64,000 bases of DNA from Parasponia andersonii (GCA_002914805.1 JXTB01000127.1:393858-457857), one strand, 5' to 3'. Shown: positions 1 through 12,720, numbered from the stretch's first letter. The notes: generated by a model not told the origin, from the sequence alone. Translations and numbers: made by a program.

Positions 1-2225
1 AAACCCCTTCTCTGAAAAATATCTTAATCATAAATGTTACTATTTTATAAAACTTTTGTATTTGAGCTCAACATAGGGTAATGCCAAGTCTATCAGAAGT
101 GATGAGCCATAAATATAGTGTCATGATAAGCATATGACGTTGTAGTTATTCGGATCCCATATAACTATCATACTACAATGGCTAGCATCACAGTTTAAAC
201 ATTTATTCTTAACATGGTGACTATAGGTATTTCAGTCAGGTGCACATACTCCTTTCAAAAACTTGACATACACTTAAATAAAAATATTCTTCTTTGAACA
301 AAATCTGGTAGCATAGTGCTTTAGAAAAATCATTCTTTGAAAATCATAATCTCTTGTGCAATTTATGCAATACTTGTGCATACTCATGTCATAATCAATA
401 TACAAACTGTTATAGTATAGCATATAACAACATATCATAATGATCATAATAACATCACATAATAGCGTGTAAATTTACATATAAACACATAGAGTGAGAT
501 TTACTTCCATCAAGTTCTTAGAAAAACTTTGTAGTGAAATACCACACAACCAACCTTGTTGAAACCACGTGTCTCTTCTTTATCCTTTATTTTTTATTAT
601 TTATGCCAAAAAAAAACATTCATTATAAAAAAAATATTACCACATGCTATCATTGCTCTTAAGAAACATAGTTTATATGTTTGAAAAATATCCATAACAT
701 AATAATTTTTATAACAAAACAAAATCTGTAAACATTCAGCAACCTAGGCATCCTTAAATAATTTTCGATTCAACAATATAATTCGGTTTATCCTAAAAAT
801 TTGAATAACTAATTAAGACATATAAAAAAGATCCAGAAAAATTATCGGAATTTATAAAAAAGATTTAGTACATTATTCATAATTTTGAATCCAAATATTG
901 TAACCCAATAAAATAGTTAAACTGAAAACCAATGTACAATGACAGAGTTTTATAGATTTTTTCTTAAATCAAAATAATCTCACACTTTATGGAAGTATTT
1001 TTAACACAATACAAAATATGTATAAAATTATAGACTCCAAAATAGACCATTAAATAGCACTTTAAATTCATGAAATTCTACATCAGGATTTATATCAGCA
1101 CCAAAATCAACAAAATAATAAAGATTTTGAAAATCATATTTAATCGTAGAAATTTACAAAAATCGTGAAAATATTTGAAGAACCGAATCACACATTGATA
1201 AACGCCAGTAAAAATTTCAAGTCGAAAAGGTATCAATAGCATGGGTTTTGAACGTTAATAAACGGGAATATAAAGTCTATTAGATTCACTGACGTTAAGG
1301 ATAATATAAATAAAAAATTTAATAACGAATACAAATGAACCCTTATGATCATAAAAATTTCCAGAATATAATTTAACGTATAAATAAACAAGTTGTTAAA
1401 ATTTGAGATCATAAAAAAAATTCTAATCCTAGATATCATAGGTTGAATTTTGATTTAACTGCAGCGAAAACAATAAACTCAAAGAAAATAGTGGTTTTAA
1501 ATATTTACCTTCTTCTTGAAAATTGAAAAAAACTAAGCAAAAACTCTTGAAATCACAAATACTCTAAGGAACTATGAGAGAAAGATAGGTAGAAAAATTT
1601 AGGAAGAGGCTTAATTGTATTCTTATGAGAAAGAGATATTTCGGCTTAGGGTTTTTTTCCCTTTTTTTTTAAAAAAAAATCAATCAACATTTTTTTTTTA
1701 ATCATATCACTTCCTTGTCCTTTTTTTTTTTAACTAACATATTAACCTATTACTAGGTTTCATCAAGTTGTGGGAAACTTCCCTTTTCTCCTTTTTTGAC
1801 TAAATTAGAATTTTATTTATTTATTTTGTAATAATAAGTAAATACTAACCAAAATCTATAAATAAGTAACAAAATAAAATTAAATCTATATATTAATACA
1901 TACATAAAAAAACAAAATTGTGGAATCAAAACTTCACGCACGACACACTTATTTTATCATTATAATAATAATAACGACACTACTAATAATAATAATAAAA
2001 ATATATATACTTAATCATATTATTATAAAAATTACATATACATGCAAATGAATGAAAATTTATTTCTCATTAGGCACGTAGTCTAACTTGGCTTTTATGT
2101 GCGTATTCCACTGCAATTGTATACACAAAAATTTTGTTAGTGCATAACCGTTTCACTTATCATAACCATAGATTTAAAACACATGAAAACCAAAAATCAT
2201 ATTATAGGATAGACTTGATATTACA
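1..2225 (-). repeat. Element A 3' LTR, cut by window start
   Basis: Window position 1 aligns with position 7117 of the right LTR, so about 410 bp of this LTR lie outside the window. It ends at GATATTACA, the reverse complement of an LTR start TGTAATATC. The same terminal sequence closes the right LTR at 9394. Confidence 0.9.
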
Positions 2226-2245
2226 ATTTCCTACCCCCTTAAAAT
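2226..2245 (-). other. Polypurine tract of element A
   Basis: On the minus strand a purine-rich run (AAGGGGGTAGGAAAT) directly precedes the LTR start TGTAATATC. This is where plus-strand DNA priming normally starts in LTR elements. Confidence 0.75.
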
Positions 2246-2339
2246 AATTTCGTCCTCGAAACTATAACTTACTAAATAAGTTAGGATATTTAGCTCTAAT
2301 CTCATCTTCGCGTTCTCAAGTTGCCTCTTCTATTGCATG

Positions 2340-3445
2340 ATAGCCTCAAAGAACATTGACCAATTTAATTTTCTTATTGCGAAGCTCCTTTTCCTCTCTT
2401 TCCAAAATTCGAATAGGAACTTCTTCATATGTTAGATCTTTTTGCAATTGAAGAGGTTCATAACTTAAAACATGTGATGGATTAGCCAAATATTTTCTCA
2501 ACATCGAGAAATGAAATACATTATGTACCTCAGAAAGTCTCGGCGGTAAGGCCAATCTATAGGCCATGTCCCCAACTCGTTCTAAAATCTCACATGGTTC
2601 AATGAAACGTGGACTTAGCTTTCCTTTTACACCAAACCTCGTAACTCCCTTCATTGGTGCAACTTTAAGAAACACCATTTCTCCAACTGAAAATTCTAAC
2701 TCCTTTCGTCTCTTATCTACATAACTCTTTTGATGACTTTGGGCTGTTTTCATCTTTTTCCTTATTCTTTCCACAGCATCAACTGTTTGCTATACAATTT
2801 CTGGACCTAAAATTTTTCTCTCACCAACTTCATCCCAATGAATCGGAAACGACACTTCCTACCATAAAGTGCCTCATAAGGTGCCATATCAATCGTCGCC
2901 TGGTAGCTATTATTATAAGAAAACTTTATCAATGGTAGATAGTTATCCCACGTAACACCAAAATCCATAATACAGGCTCTTAACATATCTTCAAGTGTTT
3001 GGATCGTCCTTTCAGATTGACCATCAGTCTGCGGATGGAAAGTAGTGCTAAACCTTAATTGTGTACCCATAGCTTTGTGTAGACTTTTCAAAAATTTGGA
3101 GGTAAACTTCGGATCTCGATCGGACACAATTGATATAGGAATTCCATGCAATCTCACAATTTCGTTTATGTAAAGGTTAGCATACTTGTCCATAGAATAA
3201 GTATTACACGTTGGAAGAAAGTGTGCAGACTTTGTAAGTCTATCCATAATCACCCATATGGAATTTGCACATTTCCTTGTTCTTGGTAATCCAAGGACAG
3301 AATCCATAGCAATATGCTCCCATTTCCACTCAGGCACCATTAGTGGTTACAATAAACCTGAGGGTCGTTGATGCTCTGTTTTCACTTGTTGACAAATGAG
3401 ACAATGCTCAACGAACTATGCAATATCTCTAGGCATGTTGACCCA
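2340..3445 (-). pseudogene. Element A integrase remnant with chromovirus-type C-terminus
   Basis: Minus-strand translation gives the integrase catalytic core: [15 protein letters not shown], then [25 protein letters not shown] and [20 protein letters not shown]. The C-terminal half follows (GPCEILERVGDMAYRLALPP and HNVFHFSMLRKYL). The order matches Tekay/Del pol, in which integrase is the last enzyme of the polyprotein. It is a non-functional fossil. Confidence 0.85.
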
Positions 3446-4230
3446 CTAGAAGTGCTTCCTTAAATCACAATGCATTTTCGTACTTCCTGGATGTACAGAA
3501 TAAGGGGTCTCATGAGCCTCTCGCATGATTTCCTTCTTGAGTTCAGGAACATCAGGAACATATAAACGATCAATAAACCTCAATGCCTTGTCTGAGGTGA
3601 CTACAAAGTCTTTATATTTTCCAGCTTCTGCACTTTCACGAAACTTCGTCAATGCAGGATCATTACTTTGTGCGGCCTTAATTCTATCCAAAAGTGTTGA
3701 TTTTACTGTCAAAGTAGCCATGTAGGCAGAATTCCCTTGATCTACTACTTCTATTCTCGAACATTGCATATCCAAAATTAGCGGTAGAATTTCACATATA
3801 GAAGCAACAGAGCTAGAAGATTTTTGACTTAATGCATCCACAACCACATTCGCCTTTCCTGGATGATAGTTGATCACACAATCATAATCTTTCACTAACT
3901 CGAGCCATCGCTGTTGTCTCATATTAAGTTCTTTCTGTGTGAAGAAATATTTCAAACTTTTATGGTCAGTATAGATTGCACACTTAACCCCATATAGATA
4001 GTGTCGCCAAATTTTTAAAGCAAACACCACCTCAGCAAGCTCGAGGTCATGTGTTGGATAATTCTTCTCATACTCTATTAGTTGTCATGAGGCATAAGCT
4101 ATTACTCTTCTGTGTTGCATGAGAACACATCCCAAACCATTTTTGGATGCATCACTATAGATGACAAACCTTTCAACTCCTTCAGGAATGGCCAAAATGG
4201 GGGCAGTAGTCAATCATTGCTTCAGCTCCT
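3446..4230 (-). pseudogene. Element A RNase H and linker remnant
   Basis: Minus-strand reading shows [35 protein letters not shown] and YHPGKANVV, the standard gypsy RNase H block. The connecting region towards integrase follows, with [17 protein letters not shown] near its end. The domain sits between RT and integrase as expected. Confidence 0.85.
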
Positions 4231-4844
4231 TAAAACTTTTCTCACAATTATCTGACCATAGGAATTTCACATTCTTTCAGGTCAGCTGGGTTAGTGGAGA
4301 TGCAATCTTTGAAAAACCCTCCACAAATCTTCGATAATACTCTGAAAGACCAAGGAAACTTCTAACTTCTTTTACATTGGTTGGCATTGGCCATTGTTGA
4401 ATTGCTTCCACCTTACTTGGGTCAACAGATACACCATCTTTAGAAACAATATGTCCTAGAAAAGAAATTTGTTTCATCCAGAATTCGCACTTCATAAATT
4501 TGGCATAAAGTTTATTCTCTCGAAGAATCTGTAAGATAGTGTATAAATGTTGTTCATGTTCTTCTTCAAACCGAGAGTATATCAGGATGTCATCAATAAA
4601 GATGATAACAAATTGATCTAAATAATCTTTAAATACTCGATTCATTAACTCCATAAAAGCTACAGGGGCATTAGTTAGGCCAAAAGGCATGACCAAAAAT
4701 TCGTAATGCCCGTATCTCGTTCTGAAAGCAGTCTTTGATACATCATCTTCTTGACTTTCAATTGATGATATCCTGATCTTAAATCAATTTTTGAGAAGTG
4801 TCCAGCTCCTTGTAGTTGATCAAACAAGTCTTCAATCCGAGGCA
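4230..4844 (-). pseudogene. Element A reverse transcriptase remnant
   Basis: Minus-strand translation contains the RT palm and thumb: [49 protein letters not shown] and [15 protein letters not shown]. The catalytic-type IDD motif is recognisable. The N-terminal part of RT and the protease would lie in the neighbouring N gap and cannot be read. Confidence 0.85.
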
Positions 4845-5302
4845 NNNNNNNNNNNNNNNNNNNNNNNNNNNNNNNNNNNNNNNNNNNNNNNNNNNNNNNN
4901 NNNNNNNNNNNNNNNNNNNNNNNNNNNNNNNNNNNNNNNNNNNNNNNNNNNNNNNNNNNNNNNNNNNNNNNNNNNNNNNNNNNNNNNNNNNNNNNNNNNN
5001 NNNNNNNNNNNNNNNNNNNNNNNNNNNNNNNNNNNNNNNNNNNNNNNNNNNNNNNNNNNNNNNNNNNNNNNNNNNNNNNNNNNNNNNNNNNNNNNNNNNN
5101 NNNNNNNNNNNNNNNNNNNNNNNNNNNNNNNNNNNNNNNNNNNNNNNNNNNNNNNNNNNNNNNNNNNNNNNNNNNNNNNNNNNNNNNNNNNNNNNNNNNN
5201 NNNNNNNNNNNNNNNNNNNNNNNNNNNNNNNNNNNNNNNNNNNNNNNNNNNNNNNNNNNNNNNNNNNNNNNNNNNNNNNNNNNNNNNNNNNNNNNNNNNN
5301 NN
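4845..5302. other. Assembly gap (458 N)
   Basis: A run of 458 N falls inside element A between gag and RT, so protease and part of RT are not visible. The true length is unknown. Confidence 0.99.
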
Positions 5303-5365
5303 ATCATAATACCTATAACACATAATATACGAAATCAATACCATGATTATTACTAAAAGATCTAG

Positions 5366-6430
5366 TTAGTAGAGTTTACCTGAAATAACATCATTCGAAG
5401 CATCAACCTCTTTATATGTCATAGTATAAATGCGCCCTTGAGTTTTCTTTTGCCCACTGTTATCACCAATGGTCTGGTTCTCCTTCAAGTCTTTGATAAA
5501 GTGCCCTGACTTCCCACATTTAAAGCACAAATTAGAACCCATACGACATTCGCCTGAGTGAGCCTTTCCGCACTTTTCATAAGTTGTCGCCATTTTTTTA
5601 TTGTTGTTACCACCTTTTTCTCCTCCGCTATAACTTCCTTTCCTTTTTTGGTTGTTTCTATTCCAGGGCTTTCCTTTCTGATTTACGCTTGATTTTTGAC
5701 TCTCCAGTTGATGGGACTTCTCATCAGCTTCAGCTAAAATCTGAGCTCGATCCAAAACCTCAGCATAAGTGGTTAACTTCAGAACTTTGATCGAGCTCCT
5801 TAAGTCAGGTTTCAATCCCATTTCAAACTTCCTTGCCTTATGCTTCTCAGTGTCTATTAGATGTGGTGCAAAATGGGATAGTTGTTCGAATCGACGTTCA
5901 TATTGTGAAATAGTCATGAACCCTTGTACTAAGTTGATGAACTCTATCTCTTTAGCTTGTCTTGTAGAGTATGGAAAGTACTTCTCAAAGAAGATTTCTT
6001 TGAAATGATTCCATGTGATAGGGTTGGCTTGAGTATTGTGGATACGATCAGTCGTCTCCCACCAGTGTGCTGCCTCACCTTTCATCATAAAAATAGCACA
6101 CTCAACACGTTGTTGATTGGTGCACGTCAATAAACGAAAGACATGTTCCAATTCTTTGATCCAGCCCTCTGCGATAAGTGGGTCTGTGCCTCCCTGGAAA
6201 CTTGAAGGTTTCATCCTCCTAAATTGCTCATAAACATGGAGTGTTACTCCACTAGGATGAGGAGCTTGAGCAACTTGTGCTTGTCGTTGTTGTTGTTGGT
6301 GTTGTAAAACTTGGTTAGTAGAATTCGTTATGAGCTACACCAGGTTGTCCACATTTATTTACACATTCTGAGTCTGATTCCTAGCTTGACATTGGGCCTG
6401 ATTACCCGCTCATTCCGTAGAGGAATTTCA
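5366..6430 (-). pseudogene. Element A gag remnant
   Basis: Minus-strand translation shows the retrotransposon gag domain: FQGGTDPLIAEGWIKELE, MMKGEAAHWWETT, FKEIFFEKYFP and FEQLSHFAPHL. A basic linker and a zinc-knuckle-like segment (CFKCGKSGH) follow. Gag forms the virus-like particle. The N-terminal part near 6250-6430 is Gln-rich and less well conserved. Confidence 0.85.
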
Positions 6431-6683
6431 TGGAATATTTTGTCATGGCACCATCTCTAAAAAGAAAACTCTTACTAAAGTCTTGTTCTAGAGTTCTAAA
6501 TAAAAATAATAATAAATATGTATGACAAAAATCATATATATATATAAAGGAAATATAAATAATTCTATTTCATCTCTTTTCTTTTTTTCATTTACCAGTT
6601 GGCTGAAAGCGGGCTTCCCATGGCAATAACCTAATTTTTTCCTCTATTTTTTTTTTTTAAAAAAGTCTACAGAATCGACTAAA

Positions 6684-6702
6684 CTCTTGCTCTGAAACCA
6701 AT
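6684..6702 (-). other. Primer-binding site of element A (tRNA-Met-like)
   Basis: Minus-strand TTGGTTTCAGAGCAAGAG lies directly after the 5' LTR end (GATGTGACA). It resembles the TGGTATCAGAGC primer site that pairs with initiator tRNA-Met in many plant gypsy elements. Confidence 0.7.
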
Positions 6703-9394
6703 TGTCACATCACTTAATTTAGGTATGCACCTAAGCTAGAAAATGTTTTATTTTTGTATTCATCTTCTAAAATAAAATGGAAAAGAAATTCGGTAATAAT
6801 TTTTTTTAAACTAAAAAGAAAACAACCTCTTATCAAAACATCAGAAACAAAAACTTAATACTCAAAATAACATATGAAATAAAAACACTTAATTTTAATC
6901 CAAAATCCAAATACAAGAAAATAAATCTTAAAGTCGATTAAAAACATCCTAACGCCATTTAGGGATTCCACTGCTGCCGCCAGCCAACCTCTAAAAATCT
7001 ATTGCTCATCTAAAAATTTTAAAAGAATGGGATGAGCTTACGCCCAGTAAGTAAATCTCATGCATGCAAAGAATGTCGTGTTTTATGCATAATGCATTTT
7101 AAGAATCATAACTATGAAACCCCTTCTTTGAAAAACATCTTAATCATAAACGTTACTATTTCATAAAACTTTCGTATTTGTGCTCAACACAGTGTAATAC
7201 CAAGTCTATCAGAAGTGATGAGCCATAAACATAGTGTCATGACAAGCATATGTCCTTGTGGCTATTAGGATCCCATATAGCTATCATACTACAATGGCTA
7301 GCATCACAGTTTAAACATTTGTTCTTAACATGGTGATTGTAGGTCTTTCAGTCAGGTGCACATACTCCTTTCAAGACCTTGACACACACTTAAATATAAC
7401 CATTCTTCTTTGAACAAAATCTGGTTGCATAGTGTTTTAGAGAAATCATTCTATGAAAATCATATTCTCTTGTGCAATTTATGCAATACTTGTGTACACT
7501 CATGTCATAATTAATATGCAGACTAATATAGCATAGCATATAACAACATATCATAATGATTATAATAACATCACAAAATAGCATGTGAATTTACATATAA
7601 ATACATAGAGTGAGATTTACTTACATCAAGTCCTTAGAAAAGCTTTGTAGTGAAATACCACACAACCAACCTTGTTGAAACCACGTTTCTCTTTTTTATC
7701 CTTTATTTTTTATTATTTATGCCCAAAAAAAACATTCATTATAAAAACAATATTAACACATGCTATCATTGCTCTTAAGAAACATATTTTATATGTTTGA
7801 AAAATATACATAACATAAAATAACATAATAATTTTCATAACGAAACCAAATCTGTAAACATTCAGCAACCTAGGCATTCTTAAATAATTTTCGATTCAAC
7901 AATATAATTCGGTTTATCCTAAAATTTTTCATAAGTCATTAAGACATATAAACAAAGATCCAAAAAAATTATCGGAATTTATAAAAAAGATTTAGTACAT
8001 TATTCATAATTTTGAATCCAAATATTGTAACCCAGTAAAACTGTTAAACTGAAAACCAATGTACAATGATAGAGTTTTATAGATTTTTTCTTAAATCAAA
8101 ATAATCTGAAACTTTATGCAAGTATTTTTAACATAATATAAAATATGTATAAAAATTATATACTCCAAAATAGACCATTAGATAGCACTTTAAATTCATG
8201 AAATTCTATATTAGGATTCATATCAGCACCAAAATCAGCAAAATAATAAAAATCTCGAAAATCATATTTAATCGTAGAAACTTCCAAAAATTGTGAAAAT
8301 ATTTAAAGAACTACTCACACATTGATAAACGTTCAGTAAATATTTTAAGTCGAAAAGATATAAATAGCATGGGTTTTGAATGTTAATAAACGAGAATATT
8401 AAATCTATCAGATTCACTGACGTTAAGGACAATATAGATAAAAAATTTAATAACAAATACAAATAAACCCCTCTGATCATAACAATTTCCAGAATATAAT
8501 CTAACATATAAATAAACAAGTTGTTAAAATTTGAGATTATAAAAAAAATTCTAACCTTAGATATCATAGGTTAAATTTTGATTTAACAGCAGCAAAAACA
8601 ATAAACTCAAAAAAAAGAGTATTTTTAAATATTTACTTTCTTCTTGAAAATTGAAGAAAACTAAGCAAAAACACTTGAAATCACGAATACTCTAAGAAAC
8701 TATGAGAGAAAGATAGGTAAAAAAATTTAAGAGGAGGCTTAATTGTATTCTTATGAGAAAGATATATATATATATATAGGTTTTCGGCTTAGGTTTTTTT
8801 TTTCTTTTTTTTTTAAATCAAACAACGTTTTTTTTTTTTAATCATATCACTTCCTTCTTTTTTTTTTTAATCATATCACTTCCTTCTTTTTAAAAAAAAA
8901 AAACTAACGTATTAACCTATTACTAGGTTTCATCAAGTTGTGGGAAACTTTCCTTTTCTTCTTTTTTGACTAAATTAGAATTTTATTTATTTATTTTGTA
9001 ATAATAAGTAAATGCTAACCAAAATCTATAAACAAGTAACATAATAAAATAAAATCTATATATTAATACATACATAAAAAAACAAAATTTTGGAATCAAA
9101 ACTTTACGCACGACCTACTTACTTTATCATTATAATAGTAATAACGACACTACTAATAATAATAATAAAAATAGACATACTTAATCACATTATTATAACA
9201 ATCACATATAAATGCAAATGCATGAAAATTTATTTCTCATTAGGTATGTAATCCAACTTAGCTTTCATGTGCGTATTCCACTGCAACTGTATTCACAAAA
9301 ATTTTGTTAGTGTATAATCGTTTCACTTATCATAACCATAGATTTAAAACACATGAAAAAAAAAATCATATTATAGGATAGACTTGATATTACA
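6703..9394 (-). repeat. Element A 5' LTR (2692 bp)
   Basis: This is a complete LTR; in the plus direction it runs from TGTCACATC to GATATTACA. It is collinear with positions 1-2225 and contains a microsatellite (TA repeats near 8764-8778) and several poly-T runs. The five bases to its right (gatat) would be one copy of the target duplication; the other copy lies outside the window. Confidence 0.9.
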
Positions 9395-9409
9395 GATATT
9401 GTGACCATC

Positions 9410-9690
9410 GTTTCAAGCCAGGACCAAAGAGTATGCTTAGTTTGTCTTGTGTTAAACTCTCCTCGAGCAAGCTTAAGTCTAGTCGGTTGGTATCATTTAC
9501 AGAGGCTAATGTGTCTCCACATGATGTAATTAAGGTAGAAAATGAGAGCCTGCCTAGAAGAATCAAGGTAAATATTCAAAGGCTCAATACTTATGAGGAG
9601 AGCTTGATCGAGAGAAATCATCCATTGCCTTTTCTAATCCTCCTTCAGGAGTGGCAATATCAAGCTACGGACACTAAACATGCGCTATTT
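9410..9690 (+). pseudogene. B1 integrase C-terminal remnant
   Basis: The translation carries SKLKSSR, ANVSPHDVIKVENE and KVNIQRLNTYEE. These parallel the Athila integrase tail (pattern LKLFPGKLRSRW, then PHGAIEL, then FKVNGQRLKHY). Only the tail of the enzyme is present. Confidence 0.6.
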
Positions 9691-9756
9691 GGTAGGCAAT
9701 CCAAGCTTATGATGTTAATAAAGAGGGAAGCATGTCTTAAAGTTCTTGTGTTGTGA

Positions 9757-10801
9757 CTATGTTGAAAACAAAGTGATGAAGATGTAGGTAGAAAGGCCTA
9801 ATTGTAGAAAAATTGAAGAGTTGTAGTCATTTTGACACCCTAGGAGCTTAATTTGGTGCCCCAGTGCCACTCTAAAGCACCATGAATAGAGGGTTGGCAT
9901 AGCAGCACCATAAAATGGTGCTATGGTGCCAAATTTTACTAGTTTCCTAGGTGGTTGCACTGCATTGCCACTTTTGGCTCTGTGAAGCCAGTTGTTACTA
10001 TCATTTTGGCACCTCAGAGTGTCAAAATAGCATTACAGTGCTATTTTAGGGTGCCACAAATAGAAACTCGGTGCCCAAGCACCAAAAATTGTCCACCAAC
10101 CTAGGTGGTGATGTTCTAGCGCCATTTTTGGCACTGTGGCGCCACCTCCCAGAAAATAAAAAAGAAAAGGAGAAATTTGTATTGTGTAGTTGTTAACTTG
10201 ATTTTCTGGTTAAATAAAGGGGTAAAGAAAAAAAATATGAGAATGGAGTAAAAATCAAGTTTTAGAGGAATTGTTGTGATACGCTTTGAGAGGAATGTGT
10301 TCAATGGTGTAAACTAAGCCTAAAGGATTACAATTCTATCCATCTTTACCCAAGCTTTGCTTATAAGTCGATTTGAGACCTATTAATCTTCGATTTAGTA
10401 TTTGTCTATATTATTTGAAATTGTATGAAAAGCAGGCATATGAAATGATTACATCAGTTCTACTAAGATAACTTTAATTTTGAAACCTAAGTCTTCATAA
10501 CATGATCCAAGTATGACAAGTTAAGTGTGAACAACTACTATACACACACACACTAAGAGCGAAAACAGAGTGAAACCACTACTAGAATTGAAAATCTAAA
10601 CTTTTATGATTCTTTGAGTTTCCTTTGAGTTACAAATTTTCAAAGAGTTTTGAGACAAGGTTAACCTCATTCAAAAGCTTTATTACGTTGGCTAGATTTT
10701 TTTTTTGTGTTGTCTTGTCATATAGTGTTTATGTTATTTCTTGTTTATTTTTTGTTTTGTTTTAGCTCGAGGATAAGCTTTTGCTTAAGTTTGGGAGAAT
10801 T
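9757..10801 (+). other. B1 3' untranslated region with short inverted repeats
   Basis: This is non-coding sequence between the integrase tail and the LTR. From 9840 to 10145 it is crowded with GGTGCC, GCACCA and GGCGCC words that can pair. One example is a perfect 8-bp stem with 3-nt loop at 9904-9922 (AGCACCAT / ATGGTGCT). A purine-rich tract (AAGTTTGGGAGAATT) ends at 10801, just before the LTR. Confidence 0.55.
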
Positions 10802-11538
10802 TGATAAGTGTATTTTACTCTTATCATTACCATTCTTTTGAGCTTAAGATTTGCTTGTCTTTGAGCTTCTTTTATTGTTTTATTATTTTTGATGCATAAT
10901 TCAGGTGAGGCATCGTTTGGAAAAGAATGTTGTTTTTCGGAGTTAAATTGGTGGTAAATCAAGATATTTAGGTGATAAACTTACACCGTGATGAGAGGAG
11001 ACAAGTAAAATGGCTTTCAAATTGCAAATAGAAGTGAGATAGTTCGGTGTGGCAACACAGAAAAATTGGTGTTGTAGCTTCAAAACCATGGGGCCATAGC
11101 CCTAAAATTTGGCACCCCGACCTCCATATTGTGGTGTTGTTGCGCTACCATTTAGCACTATGGCACTATATTTCTGTTAGTTTCGGTGCCGTAGTACCAA
11201 ATTATGTTGCAATGACAAAAAGCATAGAACAGGTTGCAGAATTCCCAGGTTTGATTCATAAACCTCCTCTTTCACTCATCTAATGGAAACACTAGCAACT
11301 AAGGATTCCTAGAACAGTGCTAAGGGAGAAACAAAACTATAGAAGGGGATTCAAGTCTAAGAAATTGGATTAGAAGCTTCAAAAAGAGTTTCTCTTTCCT
11401 TTTGCTCTTGTTCTTCTCTTCTATTTTCCATAATTTAATTTGTATCACTCTTGTTATGTTCATTTTGATTCATTTTGTATAAATATGAACTAAACTTAAT
11501 TTTTAGAAAGGCAATTAAACCACTTGAAAAGTTTCTGT
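10802..11538 (+). repeat. B1 partial LTR
   Basis: It starts TGATAAGTG right after a polypurine tract, as Athila LTRs do, and carries another GGTGCC/GCACC cluster at 11050-11220. Its right limit is set only by where the sequence changes to the inverted 3' UTR of B2 near 11538, so that boundary is approximate. It is not the same family as the B2 LTR. Confidence 0.5.
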
Positions 11539-12720
11539 TGCTGTTGGAGTGGTGGACCAACAATGGATGTCAAGAAGAATGATTAAGATGATGAAATGGT
11601 GTGATAATGGTAGTGTTTGGAAGTTGAAATGGTTGATGGTAGAAGGAAAATGGTGAAGTTGTTGGTGTTTGGTGGTAGGATGAAGGAAGGGTAGAGGTGA
11701 TGTGTGGTATTAGATGGAATGGCTTGGAGGAGGAGGAGGAGGAAAATTTATGACTATGGGGGAAAGGAGGCACAATTCCCTTTATTTTGTGTTCATAGTG
11801 TGTGGCGTTGTGGCGCCAGCACGTGTTTTGTTTTTGTTTTTTGCCCTTGGTGGTGCCACAGCGCTATAAGATGGCGCTACAGTGCCATAACTTAGGTGCG
11901 GGCATATAAATGGAGTTGGGGTACCATTTTGTGGTGCTCTGGCAGTAGCACATTGGTTTTGGTGCGCCAGACTGGCCAAAATACTTGCTCAAACCAAATT
12001 TTCTACACTTTTACACCTTCTAGCATAACATCTCTAGCTTATTTCCAATAGAACATAACCAAACAAAAATTCAATAGAATTTCCAAGCACAAACAATTCA
12101 AAAGCTTTGGTTACCTCCCAATTAGTGCTTGTTTAACGTCTCTAGCTTGACCAAGCCCTTCTTCATTGAGGATTAGCTAGAGTGATTAAAGGCTTCTCTT
12201 TATCAATTTCTTTGCCCAAGTACTCATTTAACCTTTGACCATTAACCTTGTTGAACCTTATATTTCAGCTAGCATATTCTACCTCAATAGCACCATGTGG
12301 ACATATATTTACCACTATGAAAAGGCCAGACCACCTTGATTTGAGTTTTCCAAGAAAGAGCCTCAACTGAGAGTTGAAGAGTAAAACTTTCTGATCTAAT
12401 CTGAACTCCCAATTAATGATCTTCTTGTCATGCCATCTCTTCACTCATTCCTTGTACAACTTGGCATTTTCATATACTTTGTTTTAGAATTCGTCTATCT
12501 CATTAAGCTACAAGAGATGTTTCTCTCTGGCTGCTTGGCAAATCATAATTAAGCTGCTTGACTGCCTAACAAGCCTTGTGCTCCAATTCAACTAGAAGAT
12601 GAGAATAGCCTATAACAGAGATGTACCAATTGGAGTCTTGTATGTAGTTCGATATACCCATAAAGAATCATCAAGCCTCTCGGAACAATCCTTGCATGTA
12701 GGACTTACCATTTTCTTGAG
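11539..12720 (-). other. B2 3' untranslated region
   Basis: On the minus strand this follows integrase. Near 12110-12150 it has the leader-like block typical of Athila 3' regions (TTGGGAGGTAACC preceded by CTAGAGACGTTAAACAAGC). Further on, at 11780-11960, lies a GGCGCC/GGTGCC hairpin cluster, then a Ser/Pro-codon-like low-complexity stretch at 11540-11770. The short open frames here look incidental. Confidence 0.5.

Larger units (their letters stand above)
1..9394 (-). mobile_element. Element A: Tekay-type Ty3/gypsy LTR retrotransposon (fossil)
   Basis: Two long direct repeats (left one cut by the window edge) flank a minus-strand internal region with gag, reverse transcriptase, RNase H and integrase remnants in gypsy order. 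The integrase C-terminal tail (PIRILEREEKELRNKKI) is typical of the Tekay/Del chromovirus lineage. A purine tract lies beside the left LTR and a tRNA-Met-like primer site beside the right one. The coding region is broken in about half a dozen places, and part of it is hidden by an N gap. Sampled LTR divergence is about 5-8%, mostly transitions, suggesting a few million years. The element sits in older Athila-type DNA, visible to its right. Confidence 0.9.
9400..11538 (+). mobile_element. Fragment B1: Athila-type gypsy 3' end (fossil)
   Basis: Plus-strand remains consist of the integrase C-terminal end, a long 3' UTR rich in GGTGCC/GGCGCC words, a polypurine tract and the start of an LTR (TGATAAGTG). 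The arrangement is that of Athila-like elements. Element A is inserted at its left. On the right it abuts, in opposite orientation, the 3' UTR of another Athila-type element (B2). It is a fragment with no second LTR in view. Confidence 0.65.

Noticed and set aside
4791-5344. Open frames spanning N runs (also 28556-29260)
   Set aside because: They consist almost wholly of unknown bases.
11570-11773. Ser/Pro/His-rich 67-codon minus-strand frame as a gene
   Set aside because: Low-complexity sequence inside the Athila 3' UTR with no homology that I recognise.
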